From NCBI GenBank assembly GCA_029882675.1, contig JAOUKJ010000322.1, positions 1 to 5,237 of the forward strand: 5,237 bases of DNA. The letters run 5' to 3'. Position numbers and translations under genes: made by a program. Numbering within the stretch: the first letter of the stretch is position 1; every line of letters begins with the position of its first letter. This DNA comes from Cyclobacteriaceae bacterium (GTDB lineage Bacteria > Bacteroidota > Bacteroidia > Cytophagales > Cyclobacteriaceae). Under the pieces are notes generated by a model, which saw only the letters and a program-made list of their open reading frames with translations, did no database searches and was not told where the DNA came from. Below are positions 1 through 5,237 of this stretch, piece by piece.

Positions 1-414
1 TTCCGGTGTTATGCTTTCTAGCAGCTCATTAAGAATGTCGATTGTAACTTCTTCCGGAAGGCCTTCATCATAATCAACAATTTCAATGACTTCATCTGCG
101 AGTTTTTCAGTAATCACTTCATGGGCATTTTTTTTATTTTTTCTCAAATAATCGATGCAGGTGTGGTATATGATGGTGTATAGCCAGGTGCTAAAACGTG
201 ATTCATTCCTGAACCCCGGCAGTTGGAGAAAAATTTTTATCAGGATGTCCTGACTAAGGTCAGCAGCTGTGCCTTTGTTTTTAACATATCCGAGACATTT
301 ATTAAAGATCTGTTGTTCATACCGCGTTGCCAGAATATTAAAATAACGGCTTTTCCCCTCCTGCAAAAGGTTGATTAGTGCTTCGTCAGAAATATTTTTT
401 TCAAATTGATCCAA
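1..414 (-). CDS. ECF-type RNA polymerase sigma factor, N-terminal part (cut by left edge)
   Basis: This is a sigma-70 family, extracytoplasmic-function type sigma factor, which would direct core RNA polymerase to a specific promoter set. I translated it by hand; 138 codons are open to the window edge with no stop. Residues ~24-95 match sigma region 2. RYEQQIF opens it, DLSQDILIKIFLQLPGF (52-68) is the core-binding region 2.2, and FSTWLYTIIYHTCIDYLRKNKK (74-95) is the -10 recognition segment. A charged linker (~96-124) follows, and EVTIDILNELLESITPE is the expected entry to region 4, whose helix-turn-helix lies outside the window. The start is chosen as TTG at 414-412 because an in-frame TAG lies eight codons upstream and no ATG or GTG lies between. 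An AGG sits five bases before it. It is divergent from the methyltransferase fusion gene. No anti-sigma gene is visible, but it could lie beyond the left edge. The family call is confident; the target regulon is unknown. Confidence 0.9.
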   Translation of the reverse strand, partial: MDQFEKNISDEALINLLQEGKSRYFNILATRYEQQIFNKCLGYVKNKGTAADLSQDILIKIFLQLPGFRNESRFSTWLYTIIYHTCIDYLRKNKKNAHEVITEKLADEVIEIVDYDEGLPEEVTIDILNELLESITPE

Positions 415-509
415 TATCCTGTGACTTTTTATCTATGCTTCGTCTAACAAGTGCAAATTAAAAAGAAACTGGTAAAATATTGATTTTATGATCACGTAAA
501 TCAACAATA
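415..509. promoter_or_regulatory. Divergent intergenic region between sigma factor and methyltransferase fusion
   Basis: This AT-rich spacer must hold the promoters for both divergent genes. I could not pick a convincing -33/-7 (TTG ... TAnnTTTG) pair in either direction. The best partial match is TTAATTTG on the minus strand (about 464-457), without a clear TTG at the right distance. A TAAAAT at 473-478 could be a plus-strand -10 element, but its -35 partner is poor. The right end carries an inverted repeat described separately. The promoter assignment comes from position only. Confidence 0.4.
480..504. repeat. Inverted repeat TTGATTT-N11-AAATCAA, possible operator
   Basis: Perfect 7-base arms (480-486 and 498-504) flank an 11-base centre that holds the palindrome TGATCA (489-494), so the two symmetries are nearly concentric. 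It ends five bases before the TTG start candidate at 510 and 53 bases before the ATG at 558. That is a natural place for a dimeric regulator to bind if transcription starts nearby. The arms are AT-rich, so chance is a real alternative, and no regulator is known for it. Confidence 0.35.
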
Positions 510-2465
510 TTGACCAACCAAAAAAGACAACAACTCACGGATATTCACAACGACAAAATGGAAGGAATAGAAACGCTCAAAAAGAAAAATGGCAAAATGG
601 TGCGTAATCATATTGGCCCGACACCTGACCTGGAAAAGCACCTGAAACCTGACTGGTGGAAAAGGATTTTCAATTCAATGTACCTGAAAACAGATGCGGA
701 TGTGGTGGAGGATAAAAGCATTACAGCGCAGGAGGTAGGGCTCTTTATAGAATCCCTGAACCTCGGACAGGAGGATAGTGTACTGGATCTGGCTTGCGGC
801 CAGGGCAGACATCTGTTTGAGCTTGCCCGGCGCGGATTTAAAAACCTTTCCGGGCTGGATCGCTCCCGTTATCTCATCCAAAAAGCCAGAACCCGAAGTA
901 AATTAGAAGGGGTTTCTATTGCCTTCAAGGAAGGTGATGCCCGGAAATTGCCTTTTCCCACTGATACTTTTGACTGTGTGACCATCCTGGGGAATAGCTT
1001 TGGCTACTTTGAGAGTACCGATGATGATCAGAAAATACTCAAAGAGGTATTTAGGGTTTTGAAGCCCGGGGGACAGCTCCTTATGGATGTGGCAGACGGC
1101 GAATGGCTGAAGGTCAACTACGTTCAGCGGAGTTGGGAGTGGATCGATAAAAAACATTTTGTGTGTCGTGAACGTTCACTGGCTTCAGACAATGAACGCC
1201 TTGTTTCACGTGAAGTGGTGACGAACATCGAAAAAGGAGTGGTGGTGGATCAGTTTTACGCGGAGAGATTGTACACCCGTCAATCACTGAACCAACTTAT
1301 CAATTTAGTAGGTTTTAAGCAATTGGAGTTTCACGGTCAAATAGGATCGGCCTCCCAACGCAATCAGGATCTGGGGATGATGGAAAGAAGGATGATCCTT
1401 ACGGCGCATGTAATAAAAGAATGGTCACCGAAAAAATTAAAAAAAGCGGTTAAAAACATTGTGGTTTTGATGGGAGACCCGTCACTCAATGATATCATTA
1501 AGCCGGATGAGGTATTTGATGATGACGATTTCAACACAATTAATCAGTTGAAGGTCGCGCTCAGCAAGCTTGGCGACTATAAGTTCAGCTACCTCAACAA
1601 TCACGCTACATTATCAGCAGATCTGATGAAAATAAAAGGGAAAACTGATTTTGTTTTTAATCTGTGCGACGAGGGATTTAATAATGAGGCCATAAAAGAG
1701 CTCCATATACCGGCATTACTTGAAGTGTTAAAATTACCTTATACAGGTTCAAACCCTCAAAACCTGGCTTATTGTTATGATAAGTCATTGATCAGGGGTA
1801 TTGCAAATGAAATGGGTGTGCCTGTAGCCGATGCTTTTTTCATCAAACCGGAAGATAACCTCTTTGAAATAAATATCTCTTTCCCCGTTATTGCCAAGCC
1901 CAATTTTGGAGATTCCAGCTTCGGTATCACGCAAAAGAGTGTGGCGGCGAACATAGAGGAACTGTCAGAGGCCATACTTAAAATCCGGCAGCAATTTGGT
2001 TATGGCAAACCCATACTTGTGGAGGAGTTTCTCACAGGTGCTGAGATTTCTGTGGGGATCATCGGTAACGTGCCGGAAGATTATATGGTATTGCCGGTGA
2101 TCGAAGAGGACTATTCAGACTTGCCCGATGATCTTCCCCGCATATGTGGTTATGAGGCTAAATGGCTTCCCGGGTCACCCTATTTTAAGGCCCTGAAATC
2201 TGTTCCGGCTAACCTTCCAAGAGAGATGGAAAGTACTATTGTCAGTGACTGCCTGAAGCTGTTTGAACGACTTGAATGCCGCGACTACTGCCGGTTCGAT
2301 TGGAGGTTCGACCAACATGGCCAACCCAAACTGCTCGAGGTAAACCCCAATCCCGGTTGGTGTTGGGATGGTCACCTGGCTAAAATGGCACATATTGGCG
2401 GAAAAGATTATTCAGGTATGCTGGATGCTATTTTGAAAGCCGCAGAGCGTAGGATAACCATTTAA
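510..2465 (+). CDS. Bifunctional fusion: class I SAM methyltransferase + D-Ala-D-Ala-ligase-like ATP-grasp enzyme
   Basis: A 651-residue cytoplasmic protein with two catalytic domains and no signal peptide. Residues ~48-300 are a class I SAM-dependent methyltransferase. VLDLACGQGRH (91-101) is the SAM-binding motif I, D117 in LSGLDRS is the likely ribose-binding acidic residue, EGDARKLPF (141-149) contacts adenine, and LKEVFRVLKPGGQLLMDV (177-194) is the post-motif strand. Residues ~314-651 are an ATP-grasp ligase closest to the D-Ala-D-Ala ligase group. It shows LPYTGS (409-414), DKSLIRGIA (424-432), FPVIAKPNFGDSSFG (458-472), ILVEEFLTGAEISVGI (502-517), the omega-loop-like YEAKW (548-552), and the metal-ligand segment with D597, E610 and N612. 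Each domain has near-normal length, and the frame is open across the ~12-residue linker, so this is a true fusion. Such ligases form an acyl-phosphate and join it to an amine or hydroxyl; substrates here are unknown. The first possible start is TTG 510 (in-frame TGA at 489). ATG 558 (residue 17) is a good alternative, since residues 1-16 are hydrophilic and outside the domains. Confidence 0.93.
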   Translation: MTNQKRQQLTDIHNDKMEGIETLKKKNGKMVRNHIGPTPDLEKHLKPDWWKRIFNSMYLKTDADVVEDKSITAQEVGLFIESLNLGQEDSVLDLACGQGRHLFELARRGFKNLSGLDRSRYLIQKARTRSKLEGVSIAFKEGDARKLPFPTDTFDCVTILGNSFGYFESTDDDQKILKEVFRVLKPGGQLLMDVADGEWLKVNYVQRSWEWIDKKHFVCRERSLASDNERLVSREVVTNIEKGVVVDQFYAERLYTRQSLNQLINLVGFKQLEFHGQIGSASQRNQDLGMMERRMILTAHVIKEWSPKKLKKAVKNIVVLMGDPSLNDIIKPDEVFDDDDFNTINQLKVALSKLGDYKFSYLNNHATLSADLMKIKGKTDFVFNLCDEGFNNEAIKELHIPALLEVLKLPYTGSNPQNLAYCYDKSLIRGIANEMGVPVADAFFIKPEDNLFEINISFPVIAKPNFGDSSFGITQKSVAANIEELSEAILKIRQQFGYGKPILVEEFLTGAEISVGIIGNVPEDYMVLPVIEEDYSDLPDDLPRICGYEAKWLPGSPYFKALKSVPANLPREMESTIVSDCLKLFERLECRDYCRFDWRFDQHGQPKLLEVNPNPGWCWDGHLAKMAHIGGKDYSGMLDAILKAAERRITI

Positions 2466-2620
2466 CCCTCATGACAAATATTATTACATAAACCGGGTTT
2501 AAAAACAAAGAATGAGTATCTCCTAACATAGGTTGATGACCGACCCATCCCATAAAATGCCCGGAAAAAATAAGCCGATAACGGCCCGGGGCAATTGGGG
2601 TGGGTTATTTTGTGTCCCTG
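2466..2620. other. Convergent intergenic region
   Basis: This 155-base non-coding spacer lies between the 3' ends of the methyltransferase/ligase fusion and the isomerase-like gene. I see no ORF of note. It contains a short palindrome, TAAACCGGGTTTA (2489-2501), and the nested hairpin region annotated at 2543-2605. Its job is most likely transcription termination in both directions. Confidence 0.6.
2543..2605 (-). terminator. Nested hairpin, probable terminator of the isomerase-like gene (possibly bidirectional)
   Basis: Three concentric pairings are visible. The outer arms are ACCCATCCC (2543-2551) and GGGGTGGGT (2597-2605), nine pairs with one wobble. The middle arms are TGCCCGG (2558-2564) and CCGGGGCA (2586-2593), with one bulge. 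The inner stem is GCCG-ATAA-CGGC (2574-2585). Read on the minus strand, the inner stem is followed directly by TTATTTTTT (2573-2565), a U-tract as in intrinsic terminators, starting 36 bases past the isomerase stop codon. On the plus strand, the outer arm is followed by TTATTTT (2605-2611), so it may also stop transcripts of the fusion gene. The stem with the tract is short (4 bp plus possible wobbles), hence moderate confidence. Confidence 0.55.
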
Positions 2621-3526
2621 TTATCCATACCTTTCTCTGAAAAAGTCTTTCATATACACATTAATCTCCCATTGATTGGCCAATGGCTGACCAGTAAAGG
2701 GAACGGTGGGCATATAGGTTGCCGGGCCAAATTCTGAGGTGACGGTGAGGAGTTGACCGGACTTTTTCTTTTGCTCTGCCACCTTGTCCCACCAGGCTAC
2801 ATGAGCCTTTACGGCCTTGTCCCATTCCGGAGCCCTGGGATCCGTGACCTGGGGTGATTCCGGATGCCCAATGCGTGAGTGGATATGATCTGTGCGATCA
2901 AGTGCCAGGTCTATAGTGTCTTTCTGGTTGTCGAGAAGAGATTCATGGACATTGCACCAGTGAGAGATGTCCAGTGTGAGCCGCAGGTCATATATGTTTT
3001 CGATGAAAGAACGGGTAATGTGAGCAGCAAAAAGAGCCCGACCCCGGTGTGTTTCATGATAAATACGCACTCCAGAACTTTTTACTGCTTTGGAAGTTAA
3101 ATCCATCAGCTTTTTGTTTTGTTCAAAACTGAAAAAGTCTTTTCCCGAGTGGCAATTGATAAAGAGTGGCTTGTGCGCCACCGCCCGATGGAGCATGTCC
3201 TCAAACTGCTTGTAGTGTTCGTTAAAGTCACTGCTGTGCCCGGCCACCAGAAAACCATAATCCAGTCCGTGTTTCGCACAGGCATTGAGCAAGGGCTCTA
3301 CGTCTTCCGGTCTGGAAGGCAACCAGTCTTCGATCCCGTCATACCCCGCCTCCCTGGCCGCTTTACAGAAATCGTCCAGTGTGCCTTTAAATCCCCAGCG
3401 GGTGGCCATGATTTTCAGGGAATAGCCGGGTACTGTCTGATCTTTTGAATGAGCGGCCATAGCATGGCCAAACAGGGCACTGCCGGTCATCAGGGTGGAA
3501 CGTTGTAAAAAATCTCTTCTATCCAT
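2621..3526 (-). CDS. Tat-exported sugar phosphate isomerase/epimerase-like TIM-barrel protein
   Basis: A 301-residue protein of the xylose-isomerase-like TIM-barrel superfamily (AP endonuclease 2 / sugar isomerase-epimerase group), in which a divalent metal at the barrel mouth supports isomerisation or epimerisation of sugars. The N-terminus MDRRDFLQRS has a twin-arginine motif (R3-R4), followed by a modestly hydrophobic stretch and a likely AMA/A cleavage site near residues 24-25. Export folded to the periplasm is therefore expected, and there is no lipobox cysteine. Candidate metal ligands are E158 (YHETH), D186 (LDISHWC), H214 or H216 (DHIHSRIGH) and E265 (TSEFGP), all present. GYDGIEDW (residues 61-68) is the typical early strand. 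The ATG at 3526 is preferred over an in-frame TTG at 3562: it places the Tat motif at the very N-terminus, has GGA seven bases upstream, and the TTG overlaps the promoter -10 candidate. It lies downstream of the TonB-dependent receptor gene in the same orientation. The substrate is unknown. Confidence 0.9.
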   Translation of the reverse strand: MDRRDFLQRSTLMTGSALFGHAMAAHSKDQTVPGYSLKIMATRWGFKGTLDDFCKAAREAGYDGIEDWLPSRPEDVEPLLNACAKHGLDYGFLVAGHSSDFNEHYKQFEDMLHRAVAHKPLFINCHSGKDFFSFEQNKKLMDLTSKAVKSSGVRIYHETHRGRALFAAHITRSFIENIYDLRLTLDISHWCNVHESLLDNQKDTIDLALDRTDHIHSRIGHPESPQVTDPRAPEWDKAVKAHVAWWDKVAEQKKKSGQLLTVTSEFGPATYMPTVPFTGQPLANQWEINVYMKDFFRERYG

Positions 3527-3551
3527 GGTTTTCCGTGAATTGTAATTAATA

Positions 3552-3619
3552 TTCAATAGCAAATAAAATGCAAAATGTCCATTGTCAATGGTTTATCAAA
3601 ATAAAAAAACGCTATTGAA
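3552..3619. repeat. Concentric inverted repeats around the isomerase promoter, possible operator
   Basis: TTCAATAGC (3552-3560) and GCTATTGAA (3611-3619) are perfect 9-base inverted arms separated by 50 bases. In the middle is the 13-base palindrome CCATTGTCAATGG (3579-3591), whose centre (3585) coincides with the centre of the outer repeat (3585.5). The palindrome overlaps the -35 element and the left outer arm overlaps the -10 element of the candidate promoter. This could be a regulator-binding arrangement or an mRNA structure at the end of the receptor transcript. No binding protein is identified, and AT-richness raises the chance background. Confidence 0.4.
3560..3588 (-). promoter_or_regulatory. 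Candidate promoter of the isomerase-like gene
   Basis: On the minus strand, TTGACA (3588-3583) is followed after 17 bases by TATTTG (3565-3560). This fits the general -35/-10 layout. It also fits the Bacteroidota pattern of a TTG near -33 and a TTTG-ending -7 element, with 20 bases between TTG and TATTTG. Transcription would begin near 3553, leaving a leader of about 26 bases before the ATG at 3526. It supports independent expression of the isomerase gene and argues against the TTG start at 3562. It was identified by eye only. Confidence 0.5.
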
Positions 3620-3636
3620 GGTGATACCAACCCACC
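3600..3636 (-). terminator. Weak terminator candidate after the TonB-dependent receptor gene
   Basis: Downstream of the receptor stop codon on the minus strand, GGTG (3636-3633) and CACC (3623-3620) can form a short stem with a 9-base loop. A run of seven T (about 3609-3603) and then ATTTT follow after a ten-base gap. The gap and the 4-bp stem make it a poor match to an intrinsic terminator. Read-through into the isomerase gene is therefore possible. Confidence 0.22.
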
Positions 3637-3643
3637 GGTAAAC

Positions 3644-5237
3644 TTAAAAATAAATCCTGAACATCCCACCCGGCATTATACCCATCTGATAGTCGGTCTG
3701 AATGCTGCCGGTGGCCGGGTTGAAACTCTGCATAAAAAAGTTTTTCCGGTTGAGAATGTTGTTGATCTCAAAACCAGACTCTATGCTAAACTTCTCCCGA
3801 TTGATGCGCTGGATGATCTTCAGATTGACTTTTACAAAATCCTTCGATCGGCTGTGGTAAGGGTTGTCCATATCATATACGGTCTGCCCTTTTTCAATTG
3901 ACTTGTCAAGGTCGATGGGCAGGTACCTGAGCCCTCCGGCCCATACCACATTCAGGTTTAAAGACAACCGGTCCGTGTTTTTAATCTTAAATTCATATCC
4001 GCCCAGGGCATTGAAAACATAATTGCTGTTGTATAACGTGTTTCGTAAAATACCATCGCTGCCACTGTATTTTGAATCAAAAAAGGAGGCGGTAAACATA
4101 TAATAGCTGTTATGATAGTAGAATTTTTCCAGGGTAAACTCCATGCCCAGGTTCCTTCCTGTGCCTTCGTTGATCAGGCTGTCCATGATAATGTTGGTGA
4201 AATCACCGCCAAAGTTGATGGTGGAATAGCTGGAGGGCCTTTCTTCTACCGGTATTTGAAACAGGTATTGGTAATAGATGTCTGTTTTCAATCGCAGGTT
4301 GTTGGTGAAGAAATGATCCAGACCGGCCACAAAGTGATGGCTCTTTGAGAAACCCAGATGTCGGTTGCTTTCAACACCTGTGTGGTTGATGCTGTCTGTT
4401 TCAGAGCGGAGAAAATACACATTGCCGGCCTGGGTCATACTGTGTAACCCATAGCCTGAGTGTAGCGTGGTTTTGTCATTGAGGTCGTATTGCCAGGCCA
4501 CCCTTGGTTCCAGCGACCGGCTTTTATTGAGCACCAGGTATTGACCATGCAGGCCGGCCGTCATTTTAAAAGCCTCTGAAACAAGCCATTCCAGCTGACC
4601 AAAAGCACCGGCCAGGCCGTATTGACCATTGTTGTCCGTCAGCGAAATGTATTGTGGATAAATAAGTACACTGTCCCTGTAGTTAACATGGTAACGTACA
4701 TAGTTGGCCCCTGTGCTGGCCCGGATGTTTTCAGAAAGCCTGGTTTTGAAAACAGTAGATGCCGTTGTCCGCCATTCGTTAAAATGACTGGCGTAAAAAG
4801 GGGAGGCAGGCCCGTCGATACCGGCAGAATCAACACTTATCTGAGATGTGTAGCCGGAAATGGATAAACTGGTCTGTAAATAGGATTGCTTTTTTACAGG
4901 CATCCGGTGGGTGAGGCCGGAAGCACCCATGCCTGAAGCAAGGCGGGCGTTCATATAATCGTCAAACTTAAAACCACTGTTTTCTCCCAGAGTCTGGATT
5001 TGGCTTTTGCCCCCCAATCCCCAAAATGAAAGGGTGCCGGCTTTTTGAGTAGGAAAATTCATTTTCCAGGAGAGGTCTTTGTACCGGGGAGTACCCGAGG
5101 GCAGGCTGATCCCAATTTTTTCAAAAAGGCCAAGGAAGGCATGACGATAATGAATGAGGTAGCTGCTCTTACGGGCCTTTGAAAACGGTCCTTCAAGTCC
5201 GGCCTCCAGTCCCCCCATACCCATCTGGGCCATGGTT
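3644..5237 (-). CDS. TonB-dependent outer-membrane receptor, C-terminal beta-barrel (N-terminus beyond right edge)
   Basis: The C-terminal ~530 residues of a TonB-dependent transporter, an outer-membrane beta-barrel that imports a ligand using energy relayed by TonB. The frame is open to the window edge, so the ATG at 5233 is probably internal. The signal peptide, any carboxypeptidase-regulatory-like domain and the plug would lie beyond 5237. Counting from that ATG, LEGPFSK (13-19), SYLIHYRH (24-31) and NFPTQKAGTLSFWGLGG (59-75) are typical of the first barrel strands in the Bacteroidota receptor family that usually carries an N-terminal carboxypeptidase-regulatory-like domain. The rest is alternating polar/aromatic strands (for example KTDIYYQYLFQIPVEERPSS). 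DFVKVNLK (465-472) and EINNILNRKNFF (489-500) match the conserved end of such barrels, and the terminal FRIYF ends in the aromatic residue used for outer-membrane assembly. No SusD-like partner follows; the next gene is the isomerase-like protein 117 bases on. The ligand cannot be read from sequence. Confidence 0.92.
   Translation of the reverse strand, partial: TMAQMGMGGLEAGLEGPFSKARKSSYLIHYRHAFLGLFEKIGISLPSGTPRYKDLSWKMNFPTQKAGTLSFWGLGGKSQIQTLGENSGFKFDDYMNARLASGMGASGLTHRMPVKKQSYLQTSLSISGYTSQISVDSAGIDGPASPFYASHFNEWRTTASTVFKTRLSENIRASTGANYVRYHVNYRDSVLIYPQYISLTDNNGQYGLAGAFGQLEWLVSEAFKMTAGLHGQYLVLNKSRSLEPRVAWQYDLNDKTTLHSGYGLHSMTQAGNVYFLRSETDSINHTGVESNRHLGFSKSHHFVAGLDHFFTNNLRLKTDIYYQYLFQIPVEERPSSYSTINFGGDFTNIIMDSLINEGTGRNLGMEFTLEKFYYHNSYYMFTASFFDSKYSGSDGILRNTLYNSNYVFNALGGYEFKIKNTDRLSLNLNVVWAGGLRYLPIDLDKSIEKGQTVYDMDNPYHSRSKDFVKVNLKIIQRINREKFSIESGFEINNILNRKNFFMQSFNPATGSIQTDYQMGIMPGGMFRIYF

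Noticed and set aside
51..60. Palindrome CTTCCGGAAG
   Set aside because: It lies inside the sigma factor coding frame and is short; chance is sufficient.
488..499. Mini-ORF ATG-ATC-ACG-TAA upstream of the fusion gene as a leader peptide
   Set aside because: Three sense codons with no ribosome-binding site and no attenuator-like structure; likely incidental.
675..2393. Four minus-strand ORFs (66-84 residues) within the methyltransferase/ligase gene
   Set aside because: They are reverse-frame artefacts over a strongly supported coding frame.
510..2465. Fusion gene as an assembly artefact joining two genes
   Set aside because: The frame runs without interruption through the linker (about residues 302-314), and both domains are complete with normal spacing of motifs.
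2489..2501. Palindrome TAAACCGGGTTTA after the fusion gene as a terminator
   Set aside because: It allows only a 5-bp AT-rich stem with a 3-base loop, and is followed by A residues rather than T on the plus strand.
2879..3448. Two plus-strand ORFs (2879-3100 and 3119-3448)
   Set aside because: They are antisense to the isomerase-like gene, whose family motifs are clear on the minus strand. Their translations show no recognisable domain.
3527..3562. A 12-residue longer N-terminus of the isomerase-like protein starting at TTG 3562
   Set aside because: It would bury the Tat motif 14 residues in, has no ribosome-binding signal, and overlaps the -10 element of the candidate promoter.
4112..4867. 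Plus- and minus-strand ORFs of 65-81 residues inside the receptor gene
   Set aside because: They are shadows of the receptor coding frame, with no domain or start signal.

Overview
The window looks like a stretch of a Bacteroidota chromosome (Cytophagales-like is only a guess). The evidence is a SusD-independent type of TonB-dependent outer-membrane receptor, a Tat-exported sugar isomerase-like protein, weak Shine-Dalgarno signals, TTG start candidates and promoter-like TTG/TTTG elements. I see no rRNA, tRNA, CRISPR array, insertion sequence or phage gene.

Layout. At the left edge, on the minus strand, is the N-terminal 138 codons of an ECF-type RNA polymerase sigma factor (region 2 complete, region 4 outside the window). 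It is divergent from a 651-residue plus-strand gene that fuses a class I SAM-dependent methyltransferase to a D-Ala-D-Ala-ligase-like ATP-grasp enzyme. The ~95-base divergent spacer contains an inverted repeat. A ~155-base convergent spacer, holding a nested hairpin that is probably a terminator, separates this fusion from two minus-strand genes. These are a Tat-signal, xylose-isomerase-like TIM-barrel protein and, upstream of it, the C-terminal ~530 residues of a TonB-dependent receptor whose N-terminus lies beyond the right edge. The 117-base gap between those two carries a good promoter candidate, with its -35 element embedded in a 13-base palindrome that is itself centred within a 9-base inverted repeat.

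How the genes may work together. The receptor (outer membrane) and the exported isomerase-like protein (periplasm) face the same way and could act in one uptake and processing route, though the isomerase appears to have its own promoter. The methyltransferase/ATP-grasp fusion is the most unusual gene. Its two halves suggest that one polypeptide both ligates a carboxylate to an amine (or similar acceptor) and methylates a substrate or product. The sequence does not reveal that substrate, and no partner biosynthetic genes are in view. The sigma factor has no visible anti-sigma partner here, so its regulon cannot be inferred.
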